The notes: generated from the sequence alone by a model not told the origin. DNA of 64,000 nucleotides from Myxococcaceae bacterium JPH2 (GCA_016458225.1 JAEMGR010000021.1:1-64000); one strand, 5' to 3'. Positions 46,338 through 55,937 are shown, counted from the stretch's first letter. Program-made: numbers and translations.

Positions 46338-48812
46338 ATGCGCGCGCCATCCACACGAGAAGACGAGTGGCTCTGGGGGTGGGACCCCACGCCGGGCATC
46401 GTGTCCGTCTGGGCGGAGCCGGACGGGCGCGCGTTCGTGTGGCGGCGCCTGCCCGGCGCGGGCGGGTTGGTGCGCGAGGATGTGCGCTTCCGTCCCTGGA
46501 TGGTGCTGGCCTCGCTGGAGGACGTGGCGCACCTGGGCGCGCGGCTGCGCCCCGAGTCCGAGGGCTCGGCGCCGAACCGCGTGACGTACCAGGAGCTGCA
46601 GGGGCCGGGCGCGCTCCGCTACCTGGTCCGCGCCGAGGATGGGCGGGCGCTGACCGCGGCGGTGTTGCAGGGCGCCACGCGACGGCTGGGCCGGCCGTTC
46701 GGCACGCTGCGCGAGCTGGGGGCGGACGTGGCGCTCTCGCTGCCGCCCGAGGAGCAGTACCTCTGCGCGTCGGGGCGGACCTACTTCCGCGACCTGCGCT
46801 TCGACGACCTGCGCCGCATGCAGTTCGACCTGGAGACCACGGGGTTGGATCCGGTGACGGACCGCATCTTCCTCGTGGCCCTGCGCACGCCCGAGGGCGA
46901 GGCGGAGGTGCTGGAGGCGCACGGCGATGACGCGGGCGCCGAGGCCGGACTGCTCCACCGGCTGATGGCCCGGGTGCGCGAGTGCGACCCGGACGTCATC
47001 GAGAACCACAACCTGCACGGCTTCGACCTGCCGTTCATCGCGCATCGCGCGCGCGTGCTGGGCGTGCCTGTCTCGCTGGGCCGCGCGGGGACTCCGGGGC
47101 TGCGACAGCGGCCCGCGGCCCGCGGCGCGGCGCTGGCGCGAGGGCAGGACGGACGCCAGGCCGAGTGGATGCGACGCACGCGCTTCACGGTGCCGGGGCG
47201 CGAACTCATCGACTCGCTGGATGCCGTGCGGCGGCACGACTTCTCCTCCAGGGACTTGCCGGGGCATGGGCTCAAGGCCGTCGCGAAGCACCTGGGGCTG
47301 GCGGGCCCGGAGCGAGAGCTCATCCCCGGCGCGCGGGTGTACGAGGTCTTCCGCACGGACCCCGAGCGGGTGCGGCGGTATGCGCGCGATGACGTGACGG
47401 AGGCCGCGGGCGTCGCGAGACTGCTCGGCGGTGCCGCGTTCGCGCTCGCGCGGATGGCCCCGCGTCGCTACGAGCGGCTCGCGGATGCGGGGCCCGCGAC
47501 GGGCGTGTTGGATCCGCTGCTCGTCCGGGCCTACCTGCGCGCGGGTGCGGCGCTGCCCGCGCACGAGGCGGGAGATGGCACGCCCCACAGCGGCGCGGCC
47601 TTGCACCTGTTCGCCGCGGGCGTGGCGCGCCACATCGTGAAGGCAGACGTGGCCAGCCTCTATCCCTCGCTGATGCGCCAGTATCGGATTGGCCCTCGGA
47701 GGGACCGACTGGGCGCGCTGCTCTCCATGGTGGACCGGCTGGTGGACCAGCGGCTCGCGGCGAAGAAGCGGGCCAAGGCCGCCGCGCCGGGGTCTCCCGA
47801 GCGCTACACGGACGAGGCCCTCTCGGCGGCGATGAAGATTGTCGTCAACTCGGCCTACGGCTACCTGGGCGCGGTGGGGCTCACGCGCTTCGCGGACGTG
47901 CACGCGGCCAATGAAGTCACGCGCCGAGGTCGCGAGGTGCTGGACCTCTTGTGTCGCGAGCTGGCCGCGCGAGGCGTGACGCTGCTGGAGGCCGACACGG
48001 ACGGCGTGTACTTCGCGGTGCCGGAGGCGTGGAGCGAGGTGGACGAGCGCCGCGTGGTCTCCGAGGTCGCCGCGCTCCTTCCGCCTCGCGTCCAACTGGA
48101 GTTCGACGGGCGCTATGCCGCGATGCTCTCCCACGAACCGAAGAACTACGCGCTGCAGCCCTACGCGGGGCAGCTGGTGCTGCGCGGCGTGGCGTTCCGC
48201 TCCAGCCGCGCCGAGCCCTTCGGTGAGGAGTTCCTGCGGCGCGCGCTGACGCACCTGTTGGCGGGTGACGTGCGGGGCGTGCAGGACGTCTATGCCGCGA
48301 CGGTGACCGCGCTGCGCCGGCGCACCGTCCCCACCTTCGAGGTGTCCGCGCGCGTGCGTCTGACGAAGACGCCGAGAGAGTACGAGGCCCTGCGCTCACG
48401 GAGGCGAGAGCTTCCCTACGAGGCCCTGCTGACGAGCGGGCGGACGCACTGGTCGGTGGGCGAGCGCATCCGCGTGTACCGCGCGGTGGGCGGGCGCGCG
48501 GGTCTGGTGTCGGACCCCGAGGCGGATGATCCCGGAGGGACGCCCGGGCCCGACTCGCCGGGCGTCGCGGCGGATCCGCGAGACTACGATGTGGAGTACT
48601 ACGTGAGGCTCTTGCGCGAGACGTTCGCGGCCCGACTGGTGCGAGCGTTGACGCCCGAGGACTTCGCCACGGCGTTCGCGGACCCCGGCCAGCCCTCGCT
48701 CTTCGCGGCCTCGTTGGCGCACGCGAAGCCCATTCTCACCCAGGTGCGGGAGGTGGATGTCCCCTCCACCTCCCGCGACGCGGTGGCCGAGCCCGAGGGC
48801 GCGGAGCCCTAG
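46338..48812 (+). CDS. Family B DNA polymerase (Pol II-like) with 3'-5' exonuclease
   Basis: 824 residues from the ATG at 46338. Exonuclease motifs are FDLETTGLDP (Exo I), NHNLHGFDLPF (Exo II) and RYARDD (Exo III). Polymerase motifs are DVASLYPSLM (A), KIVVNSAYGYLG (B) and EADTDGVYF (C). All catalytic acids are kept, so both activities are expected. The size fits bacterial Pol II (783 residues in E. coli), which is used in repair or restart. Several short GC-rich inserts occur. A divergent WYL regulator lies upstream. It shares its stop region (CTAG) with the convergent oxidase gene. Confidence 0.93.
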   Translation: MRAPSTREDEWLWGWDPTPGIVSVWAEPDGRAFVWRRLPGAGGLVREDVRFRPWMVLASLEDVAHLGARLRPESEGSAPNRVTYQELQGPGALRYLVRAEDGRALTAAVLQGATRRLGRPFGTLRELGADVALSLPPEEQYLCASGRTYFRDLRFDDLRRMQFDLETTGLDPVTDRIFLVALRTPEGEAEVLEAHGDDAGAEAGLLHRLMARVRECDPDVIENHNLHGFDLPFIAHRARVLGVPVSLGRAGTPGLRQRPAARGAALARGQDGRQAEWMRRTRFTVPGRELIDSLDAVRRHDFSSRDLPGHGLKAVAKHLGLAGPERELIPGARVYEVFRTDPERVRRYARDDVTEAAGVARLLGGAAFALARMAPRRYERLADAGPATGVLDPLLVRAYLRAGAALPAHEAGDGTPHSGAALHLFAAGVARHIVKADVASLYPSLMRQYRIGPRRDRLGALLSMVDRLVDQRLAAKKRAKAAAPGSPERYTDEALSAAMKIVVNSAYGYLGAVGLTRFADVHAANEVTRRGREVLDLLCRELAARGVTLLEADTDGVYFAVPEAWSEVDERRVVSEVAALLPPRVQLEFDGRYAAMLSHEPKNYALQPYAGQLVLRGVAFRSSRAEPFGEEFLRRALTHLLAGDVRGVQDVYAATVTALRRRTVPTFEVSARVRLTKTPREYEALRSRRRELPYEALLTSGRTHWSVGERIRVYRAVGGRAGLVSDPEADDPGGTPGPDSPGVAADPRDYDVEYYVRLLRETFAARLVRALTPEDFATAFADPGQPSLFAASLAHAKPILTQVREVDVPSTSRDAVAEPEGAEP

Positions 48813-50059
48813 AGCGTGTTGATGAACGCGAGCAGATCCTCGCGCTCGTCCTCGAAGAGGTAGTTGGCGAAGAGGTCGCGCGCGCCCGCCCCCTGGCCCG
48901 CGTGGGCGAGGATGGCGTCGCGCACCGTGTGAGCGCGGCCGTCATGCAGGAAGCGCGTGCGCGTGCGCGCGCCCCAGAGCGGCGCGGTGCGCATCTCGTT
49001 GGCGCCCGTGCCGCCTTGCACGATGCCATCGCCCAGCGGACCCATGTCATGCAGCAGGAAGTCCGAGTAGGGGAAGAACGTCTTCTTGTTCAGCGCCGCG
49101 ATGGGATTGGGGCCCGTGGTGAAGCTCGCGTGGTGACAGTCATTGCATCCAATCCAGTCGAACATCTCTTCGCCGTGTGACGTCTGGCCCGTCACCGTGC
49201 CCGGGGGCGGCGCGGCGTGCAACTGCATGAAGTCCCGGAACTTGAGCATGTCCGTGTCGTTGGCGTCCTCGGGCCCCGCGGCGTCCGGACGCGGGTCGCA
49301 GCGCGCCAGCAGCGCGCAGTCCCCCTGGGGACAGTTGTCGCGGGGGAAGATGGACGTCGTGATGCCCATCTCGTTGAGGTACGCGTCCGCGGAGAAGACG
49401 AGCAGCGAGGGGACCTGCGCCTTCCAGCCGAACTTGCCCACCGTCTGCGTGCCGACCGGCGGGTTGTTCACCATGCTCACCCGTCCCGCCGTGCGCGGCT
49501 GGTACTGGCGCTGCGTGTCCGCCAGGTGGATGAAGGTGCTGTCGGGCACCGCGTCCACCAGCCCGAGTCCGAACAGCGGCGTGGTCAGTCGCCCCGCCAC
49601 CACGTTGGCCGAGGCCGGGACCTGCTCACCCGCGAAGGCGCACTCGGCAGACTGGACGCCAATGCCCGTGGTCTGGATGAGCGAGCCTCCCGAGGCATCC
49701 AGCGGGTCGAACGTCCCATCTGGGTTTCGCCGGCCGAAGCGCGTCTCCACGGTTTCGCCCGCGCCGCCTACCGCGCCCTGGATGTGGCAGGCCGCGCATG
49801 AGTTGCCATTGAAGACGGGGCCCAGGCCATCCGCCGCGTCCTCCTCCTCCGCGAAGGCGTCGCGCCCCTCGCTGAAGAGCGCCTGCTGCGCCCCGGTGAG
49901 GCCGGGCAGCGGCGAATCGAACGTGGTCGCCAGCGCGGCTGTCTGGCGTTGCTCGGTCGCGGCAGCATCCGGGGCGACGTGCTCACCCTGACATCCCATC
50001 ATCACCACCGCGCAGCCCAGGGACAAACCCAGACCACGCACGGCACGGCGTGCTTGCAT
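48809..50059 (-). CDS. DUF1111 di-haem c-type oxidoreductase lipoprotein
   Basis: 416 residues from an ATG with AAGGAG eight bases upstream. A lipoprotein signal (CAVVMMGC) precedes two haem sites, CAACH and CNDCHH, in the order seen in the DUF1111/DHOR family of putative di-haem oxidoreductases. Family sequences PLFGLGLVDAVPD, VGKFGWKAQVPSL and TAPLWGARTRTRFLHDGRA are present. It should act in the periplasm or on the outer membrane, distantly like cytochrome c peroxidases. The convergent polymerase gene shares CTAG with its stop. Confidence 0.92.
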   Translation of the reverse strand: MQARRAVRGLGLSLGCAVVMMGCQGEHVAPDAAATEQRQTAALATTFDSPLPGLTGAQQALFSEGRDAFAEEEDAADGLGPVFNGNSCAACHIQGAVGGAGETVETRFGRRNPDGTFDPLDASGGSLIQTTGIGVQSAECAFAGEQVPASANVVAGRLTTPLFGLGLVDAVPDSTFIHLADTQRQYQPRTAGRVSMVNNPPVGTQTVGKFGWKAQVPSLLVFSADAYLNEMGITTSIFPRDNCPQGDCALLARCDPRPDAAGPEDANDTDMLKFRDFMQLHAAPPPGTVTGQTSHGEEMFDWIGCNDCHHASFTTGPNPIAALNKKTFFPYSDFLLHDMGPLGDGIVQGGTGANEMRTAPLWGARTRTRFLHDGRAHTVRDAILAHAGQGAGARDLFANYLFEDEREDLLAFINTL

Positions 50060-50295
50060 AGACTCGCTCCTTGTTCCGCCACATGGACAGACAATCCCCC
50101 CGAGCCGAGCCACGAACTCCTCATCATGCCGCTCGTGTCTCCCTGGTCCAGCCGGGCGGCTGAATCCTGCCGAGCCGTTCATTTTCTTTCAATCCGAAAT
50201 ACGTGTAATTCGCGCGACTCCCTGCGCCAGCGCAGTGAGCCACGGTGCAATTTTCTCCAAGCGGGCGCAGCGCGCGGTGGCTACTAGTGCGCGCC

Positions 50296-51324
50296 ATGAA
50301 CTTCGAGACGAAGCAGGTGGAGGTGGAGGACTCAGGGCGGAGCATCGTCCCGCGATTGGGACGTCGGGAGTTGATGGCGTGGGCGGCCTTCGGGCTCGCG
50401 GCGGGGTGCGCGCCTCGCGGACTGGTGGGCGGGAAGCCCTCGACGGGGGCGCCGCTGGATGCGGCCGCGTTCCGCGCGGAGCGGCGCTATGCGAACACGC
50501 GGTTCGGGCGCATCGCGTACGTGGAGCGAGGCCAGGGGCCCGCCGCGCTGTTCCTGCACGGGTTCCCGCTGAACAGCTTCCAGTGGCGCGGGGCCATCGA
50601 GCGGCTGTCGCCGTATCGCCGCTGCGTGGCGCCGGACTCCATGGGCCTGGGCTACACGGAGGTCGCGCCGGGGCAGAGCGTGGCGCCGGACGCGCAGGTG
50701 GACATGCTGGTGACGCTGTTGGATCAGCTCGGCATCGACACCGTGGACCTCATCGCCAATGACAGCGGTGGTGCCGTGGCGCAGCTCTTCGTCACGAAGC
50801 ATCCGAAGCGCGTGCGGACGATGCTCTTGACCAACTGCGACGTGGAGAACGACAGCCCGCCACCGGCCGTGATTCCCGTCATCGAGATGGCCAAGGCCGA
50901 CACGTTCGTGAGCTCGTGGCTGGGCCCGTGGCGCGCGGACAAGAACCTGGCGCGTTCGGAGCAGGGCCTGGGCGGGATGACGTTCACGTATCCGCAGCAG
51001 CTCGCGGACGAGACCGTGGAGTACTACCTGGCGCCGCTGGTGAGCACGCCCGAGGGCCGGGCGCGGGTGAACGCCTACGCGATGGGCCTGTCGCCCAACC
51101 CGTTGGCCGGCATCGAGGCGAAGCTCCGCATGTGCGCGGTCCCGACACGGATAGTCTGGGGGACGGGTGACTCCCTCTTCTCGCAGGCGAGCCCGGACTA
51201 CTTGGACAAGACGCTGCCCCAGTCGCGCGGCGTGCGGCGGGTGCCAGGCGCCAAGCTGTTCTTCCCCGAGGAGTTTCCGGACGTTATCGCCGAGGAAGCG
51301 CGCCGGCTGTGGGGCGTGGACTGA
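50296..51324 (+). CDS. Alpha/beta-hydrolase with Asp nucleophile (dehalogenase/epoxide-hydrolase-like), exported
   Basis: 342 residues. The nucleophile elbow reads ANDSGGAVA with Asp156 where most hydrolases have Ser, as in haloalkane dehalogenases and epoxide hydrolases. The oxyanion segment is LHGFPLNSFQW. The N-terminus (GRRELMAWAAFGLAAGCAP) combines a twin-arginine-like pair with a lipobox, suggesting Tat export and lipid anchoring. The region upstream (50060-50295) is AT-rich between 50175 and 50215 and likely holds divergent promoters. A ten-pair hairpin follows the stop. Confidence 0.85.
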   Translation: MNFETKQVEVEDSGRSIVPRLGRRELMAWAAFGLAAGCAPRGLVGGKPSTGAPLDAAAFRAERRYANTRFGRIAYVERGQGPAALFLHGFPLNSFQWRGAIERLSPYRRCVAPDSMGLGYTEVAPGQSVAPDAQVDMLVTLLDQLGIDTVDLIANDSGGAVAQLFVTKHPKRVRTMLLTNCDVENDSPPPAVIPVIEMAKADTFVSSWLGPWRADKNLARSEQGLGGMTFTYPQQLADETVEYYLAPLVSTPEGRARVNAYAMGLSPNPLAGIEAKLRMCAVPTRIVWGTGDSLFSQASPDYLDKTLPQSRGVRRVPGAKLFFPEEFPDVIAEEARRLWGVD

Positions 51325-51334
51325 GGGTTGACGC

Positions 51335-51363
51335 GGCCCGCCCGGTTCATGAGCGGGCGGGCC
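51335..51363 (+). terminator. Hairpin terminator after the hydrolase gene
   Basis: Arms GGCCCGCCCG (51335-51344) and CGGGCGGGCC (51354-51363), loop of nine bases. It begins eleven bases after the stop. No T-run is present. Confidence 0.6.
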
Positions 51364-51433
51364 CGTGGAAACCGGATGCCCCGTGTGGGCGCGAGCCCTA
51401 GGATTCCCCTCCGGCTCTTGGGCCGGAGGTGTC

Positions 51434-52129
51434 ATGTCCATCATGCGGCGCGCCGCTGAACCTGTTGTCCGCGATGTGCTCCCGTACCGCAAACCGAAGC
51501 TGGGACGGGACTACTGGGTCAAAGACAACGCGCTCCCCAATGCGCTGGAGGTCTACGAGCGCAACCTCGCCCGCGAGGACTGGACGCAGGGCGCGCCCTG
51601 GCGCAACGAAATCTGGCCGGGCATCCGCGCGCCCGAGGCGCTGCTCCCGCACGAGCTGGCGCAGGTGGAGGCGTGGGTCTGTCAGCAGACGGGCGCGAAG
51701 GCGCTGACGCAGAAGTCGCCCGTGTCGGGCGCGCTGTCACACAACCACGTGCAGGTGGTGGGCGAGCGCGAGTCCGTGGCCAAGCCGCACGTCGACTCGC
51801 TGGTGCTCTGCGACTACGCGGCCGTCATCTACCTGCACCCGAAGCCGCCCACGAAGAAGGCGGGCACGTCGTTCTACCGACTGCGACTGCCTGGCGGCGG
51901 GCTGGGCGGGAACCTGTGTCCCGCGGGCTGCAAGAACCTCACGGAGGCCTTCGGCGTGACAAAGCTCCCGGCGGACGCGTGGCAGCAGGACGTGGAGGTG
52001 GAGAACGTGTTCAACCGCCTCATCGTCTACCGGGCGGACTTCGTGCACTCGGCGACGCGCTACTTCGGTGAGGGCGAGCGGCGCAACAAGCGCGCCACCG
52101 CCCTGTTCTTCTGGAAGGCCGTGCAGTGA
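51434..52129 (+). CDS. DUF6445-type 2-oxoglutarate-oxygenase-like protein
   Basis: 231 residues from an ATG with GGAGG five bases upstream. A double-stranded beta-helix iron site is suggested by PHVDSLVLCDYAAVIYLHP (HxD) and NRLIVYRADFVHSATRYFG (distal His, with Arg for 2-oxoglutarate near the end). The combination and size are those I associate with DUF6445, close to prolyl-hydroxylase-like proteins. The substrate is unknown. It is the second Fe(II)-oxygenase-like gene in the window. A quinone oxidoreductase gene begins 70 bases later. Confidence 0.75.
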   Translation: MSIMRRAAEPVVRDVLPYRKPKLGRDYWVKDNALPNALEVYERNLAREDWTQGAPWRNEIWPGIRAPEALLPHELAQVEAWVCQQTGAKALTQKSPVSGALSHNHVQVVGERESVAKPHVDSLVLCDYAAVIYLHPKPPTKKAGTSFYRLRLPGGGLGGNLCPAGCKNLTEAFGVTKLPADAWQQDVEVENVFNRLIVYRADFVHSATRYFGEGERRNKRATALFFWKAVQ

Positions 52130-52199
52130 GTGTCTGGCAGGTGCTCGCGCAGGGCGCTCGAGGATGCCGTCGCGTGGGGCGGGCGTTATGTCCGCGCGC

Positions 52200-53168
52200 A
52201 TGAAAGCGATTCGCTATCACGAGGTGGGAGGTCCCGAGGTGCTCCGCTGGGAGGACATCCCGGAGCCCGTCCCCGAGGCTGGAGAGGTGCTCATCCAGGT
52301 ACACGCCGCGGGCGTGAACTTCGCGGACACCGAGCGCCGGCGCGGGCTCTATGACGCGCAGGTGCCGTTGCCGCGCATCCTCGGAAGCGAAGCCGCGGGC
52401 GTGGTGCACCGGGTGGGACCCGGCGTGGACCCGGCCTGGGTGGGGCGCCGAGTCGTGGCGCTGACCACGGCGGCCTATGCCGAGTTCACCCGCGCGCCCG
52501 TGGGAGAGCTGGTCGCATTGCCGGACTCGGTCTCCTTCGAGCAGGCGGCGGGCCTGCTGGTCCAGGGGCTCACGGCCTATCACGTGGTGCACACCATGGG
52601 ACGCCTGGAGGCGGGCCAGTCCGTGCTCATCCATGCGGCGGCCGGCGGCGTGGGTCTGTTGGCGGTGCAGCTCGCGAAGCGGGCGGGGGCTCGCGTCATC
52701 GGCACGGTGTCGGGGGATGAGAAGGAGCGCCTCGCGCGCGAGCTCGGCGCGGACGAGGTGGTCCGGTACGACCGGGAGGAGGTGGCGCCACGTGTCCTGG
52801 CGCTGACTCACGGGAAGGGCGTGAACGTGGTGCTGGACTCCGTGGGCGCGAGCACCTGGAGCGCCAGCATGGAGTCCCTGGCTCCCTTCGGACATTTGGT
52901 GAGCTTCGGCAACGCGAGCGGCTCGCCGCCTCCGGTCTCTGTCGAGTCGCTCTACGCGAAGTCGCTCCAGGTGAGCGCCTACTGGCTGCGCACGCCCGAA
53001 GCACCCGAGTCACGGCGCCGCGCCCGGGAGGCCTTGTTGTCCGCGATGGAGGCAGGCGAGCTGCGCGTCGTGGTGGGGCTGTCCCTTCCGCTGTCCCAGG
53101 CGGTGGAGGCGCATCGGCGGCTCGAAGGGCGGGGCACGGTGGGCAAGGTGGTGCTGCGCGTGCGCTGA
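52200..53168 (+). CDS. Zinc-free quinone oxidoreductase (MDR family, QOR-like)
   Basis: 322 residues from MKAIRYHEVGGPEVLRWED; an ATG twelve bases earlier is also open. MDR features: GROES-like N-terminal half (GVNFADTERRRGLY, GSEAAGVVHRVGPGV), NADPH-binding Rossmann motif VLIHAAAGGVGLLAVQLAK, and the closing VGKVVLRV. The Cys/His zinc ligands of alcohol dehydrogenases are absent, so it is a quinone/enone reductase type. The start lies downstream of the DUF6445 gene and may be cotranscribed. Confidence 0.92.
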   Translation: MKAIRYHEVGGPEVLRWEDIPEPVPEAGEVLIQVHAAGVNFADTERRRGLYDAQVPLPRILGSEAAGVVHRVGPGVDPAWVGRRVVALTTAAYAEFTRAPVGELVALPDSVSFEQAAGLLVQGLTAYHVVHTMGRLEAGQSVLIHAAAGGVGLLAVQLAKRAGARVIGTVSGDEKERLARELGADEVVRYDREEVAPRVLALTHGKGVNVVLDSVGASTWSASMESLAPFGHLVSFGNASGSPPPVSVESLYAKSLQVSAYWLRTPEAPESRRRAREALLSAMEAGELRVVVGLSLPLSQAVEAHRRLEGRGTVGKVVLRVR

Positions 53169-53317
53169 CGCGGTGGCGTGAGGGCGCGCACCGGACACTC
53201 CGGCCGTCACCTCATGCACAGACGCGGGCGCGCGATGTCGAGGCACGCCCACCCCCGCGACGCCGGGGTTGAGTGACCTTCCCGGGCGGGGGACATCGGC
53301 CCGGGGAGGTAGCACGC

Positions 53318-55780
53318 ATGCTGATGGCGCTGGTCCTGACGTGGGCGCTCGCGGGCGCGGCCGAGCCCAATCCCATCGACGTGGAGAACACCGCGCCGGG
53401 CTCGACCCAGTGGCGGCTCGGACGCGCCGCGGTCGGGGCCCAGCTCGAAGGGTACGCGGGCGCGAGCAGCGTCCAGCATGGCGAGTCCATCGACGTCCAC
53501 GCGCGCACGGATGGCAACCACACCGTGCGCTGGGAGGTCTACCGCATGGGCTACTACCGAGGCGTCGGAGGCCGGCGCGTGGCCTCGGGTGGCCCCATCT
53601 CGGTGGGCCCTCAGCCCACGCCCTCGGCGGACCCCTCCACGGGATTGCTCGAATGTCATTGGCCCACGTCCTTCACGGTCCAGACCGAGCCGTCCTGGGC
53701 GACGGGTGTGTATGTCATCAAGTTGCTGCGGGACGATGGGCTCCAGTCCTACGTCCTCTTCGTGGTGCGCTCGGATGAGCGCAAGGGCGCGGCCCTGGTC
53801 CAGGTCCCCGTCACCACGTTCCAGGCCTACAACTTCTGGGGCGGTGAGAGCCTCTATAACGACTCGCTGGGCCTGTCCGGCGGCCACGCGAAGAGGGTGT
53901 CGTTCGACCGGCCCTATGCCAACGGCAACGGCTCTGGCGAGTACTTCAACTACGTGCACCAGTTCGTGCTCTGGGCCGAGGCGAAGGGGCATGACCTCGT
54001 CTACGTGACGAACCCCGACCTGGACCGCGACCCGTCGCTGCTCCTCGGACAGCGGCTGTTCCTCGCGGTGGGGCACGACGAGTACTGGTCTCGCCCGGGC
54101 CGTGAGGCGGTGGTGGCGGCGCTCGCTTCGGGTGTGAACCTGGCGTTCCTCGCGGGGGACACGAGCTGCTGGCTCATCCGCCTGGAGCCCTCGTTCAGCG
54201 GCGTCCCGCGACGCAGGCAGGTGTGCTTCAAGGACGAGGCGCCTCGCGAGGATCCGCTCGCGCACTCGAACGTCATCACCGTGCGCTGGCGCAACCCGCT
54301 GCTCAACGAGCCCGAGAACGGACTCGTGGGCGTCATGTCGGACTCGTGGGCGCTCATCAATCAGCCCTTTGTCGTGCGCAACGCTGGCGCCTGGCCTTTC
54401 GAGGGCACGGGCCTGGCGGACGGAGACACGCTGCTGGCCATGGCGGGTTATGAGATTGATCGCGAGTGGGACAACGGCCACTCGCCCGCGGGGCTGGTGC
54501 CGTTGGCCACCTCGCCCGTCATTGGCAGCAAGGGCGAGCCCAACTGGCATGCGGCGTCTGTCTATACGGCGCCCTCCGGCGCGTTCGTCTTCGCGGCGGG
54601 AGGGGTTGCGTGGTCCCTGGGGTTGTCTCACTTCAACTTCGCGGACCTTCGGGTGCAGCGCATCACGGACAACGTCTTCGCCCGGGCGGGGCTCGTGGCG
54701 CCGCATCCGGGGGACACGTTTGGCGCGGGGCGGGAGCGCCCGGTGGACCGCACCGGTCAATCCCTGGGCGTGACGACGTTCGCGGGCGGGGCCTTCCAGG
54801 AAGGCTGGCGCGATGGGCCGGCCCTGGAGGCGCGCTTCCGCCGGCCGGTAGGGCTGGCGGTGGACAGCGCGGGCAATGTCTTCGTCGCGGACACGGGGAA
54901 CCATGTCATCCGGATGATTGCCAACGACGCGGCGCACACGGTGTCCACGATTGCAGGCACGGGCGCGGCCGGAGTGGGCGAGGGTCCGGGGGCGCGCGCC
55001 GCGCTGCGCTTGCCGGAGTCCGTCACCCTGGGACCGGACTCCAGCCTGTATGTGGCGGACACGGGGAACCACCGCGTGGTGCGCATCGCGCGGGATGGCC
55101 GGTGGACGGTGTCCACCTTCGTGGGCTCGAAAGAGGGACGCTCGGGGATGGCGGATGGCCTGGGCACCGCGGCGCGCTTCCAGACGCCCATGGGCGTGGC
55201 GTTCGCGGGCTCGGACCTCTTCATCGCGGACACGCTGAACCACCGGTTGGCGCGCGTCACGCCGGATGGGAGGGTGACGACGGTGGTGGGGGCACGGGGC
55301 GCGGGCAGCGGAGATGGGCCCGCGAGTCGAGCGCGGCTCAACCGCCCCACGGCCCTCGCGGCGGGCTCGGGCGCGGTGTGGTTGGTGGATACGGGGAATC
55401 GGGCCCTGCGGCGCGTGGCGCTCGATGCCAGCTTCACCACGTCCACCGTGGCCGGCAGCTATCCGGGGGGATTCTCGGATGGCACGGGCGGCTCGGCGCG
55501 CTTCATGCCCATGTTGGGGGTGACGGTCGCGGGGATGCAGGTGCTCGTGTCGGACACGGGGAACGAGCGCATCCGCGCGGTCTCGGGTGGCCGGGCGCGA
55601 ACGTTCGCGGGCAGTGGCGCGGCGGGGACGCGAGATGGACCCGCCGAGCAGGCCACGTTCAGTCTGCCCACGGGCATCGCGGTGCTTCCCGGTGGCGATG
55701 CGCTGGTGGTGGACCAGGGAGACTCCACGCTGCGCCGGCTGCGCGTGCCTCCCTCGATGGCGAGTGGAAGGCCGCGCTGA
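53318..55780 (+). CDS. Secreted N,N-dimethylformamidase-like protein with C-terminal NHL propeller
   Basis: 820 residues from an ATG with GGGGAGG upstream; the first 17 residues (LMALVLTWALAGAAE) look like a signal peptide. Residues 20-480 resemble the large subunit of N,N-dimethylformamidase (VRWEVYRMGYYRGVGGRRV, TTFQAYNFWGGESLYND, AVGHDEYWS). Residues 490-815 form an NHL six-bladed propeller, each blade with VADTGNHxIRxI or a variant (SLYVADTGNHRVVRI, LFIADTLNHRLARV). The fusion suggests a secreted or surface protein that binds or hydrolyses something through the first part; the metal-ligand set could not be verified. Confidence 0.82.
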   Translation: MLMALVLTWALAGAAEPNPIDVENTAPGSTQWRLGRAAVGAQLEGYAGASSVQHGESIDVHARTDGNHTVRWEVYRMGYYRGVGGRRVASGGPISVGPQPTPSADPSTGLLECHWPTSFTVQTEPSWATGVYVIKLLRDDGLQSYVLFVVRSDERKGAALVQVPVTTFQAYNFWGGESLYNDSLGLSGGHAKRVSFDRPYANGNGSGEYFNYVHQFVLWAEAKGHDLVYVTNPDLDRDPSLLLGQRLFLAVGHDEYWSRPGREAVVAALASGVNLAFLAGDTSCWLIRLEPSFSGVPRRRQVCFKDEAPREDPLAHSNVITVRWRNPLLNEPENGLVGVMSDSWALINQPFVVRNAGAWPFEGTGLADGDTLLAMAGYEIDREWDNGHSPAGLVPLATSPVIGSKGEPNWHAASVYTAPSGAFVFAAGGVAWSLGLSHFNFADLRVQRITDNVFARAGLVAPHPGDTFGAGRERPVDRTGQSLGVTTFAGGAFQEGWRDGPALEARFRRPVGLAVDSAGNVFVADTGNHVIRMIANDAAHTVSTIAGTGAAGVGEGPGARAALRLPESVTLGPDSSLYVADTGNHRVVRIARDGRWTVSTFVGSKEGRSGMADGLGTAARFQTPMGVAFAGSDLFIADTLNHRLARVTPDGRVTTVVGARGAGSGDGPASRARLNRPTALAAGSGAVWLVDTGNRALRRVALDASFTTSTVAGSYPGGFSDGTGGSARFMPMLGVTVAGMQVLVSDTGNERIRAVSGGRARTFAGSGAAGTRDGPAEQATFSLPTGIAVLPGGDALVVDQGDSTLRRLRVPPSMASGRPR

Positions 55781-55822
55781 GCGCCATGCATCCAGCAGGG
55801 GCGAGCAGGCGCATGGTGCGCT
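55780..55822 (+). terminator. Possible imperfect hairpin after the NHL protein gene
   Basis: AGCGCCATGC (55780-55789) can pair with GCATGGTGCGCT (55811-55822), ten pairs with a two-base bulge and a 21-base loop. It starts at the last base of the stop codon. Confidence 0.35.
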
Positions 55823-55937
55823 GAGCGCTCGGCGGGCGCGGGCATGGCGCGTCTGGGACGCGTCCGGTTTCAGGGGCCGCACCGGGCGGGAGTCGAGGCG
55901 CTAGAGTGCGCCGTCTCGCGCGGGAGGCGGACGCGGC

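Noticed and set aside
45561..48254. 897-codon minus frame ending in the WYL regulator
   Set aside because: The first 680 codons are antisense to the polymerase; the regulator starts at 46205 or 46223.
50060..50295. Short frames between the DUF1111 and hydrolase genes
   Set aside because: No frame here has a ribosome site or plausible composition; the AT-rich middle is better read as divergent promoters.
53207..55882. 891-codon minus frame opposite the DMF-like/NHL gene
   Set aside because: Arg/His-rich antisense frame without motif; the plus strand has NHL repeats.
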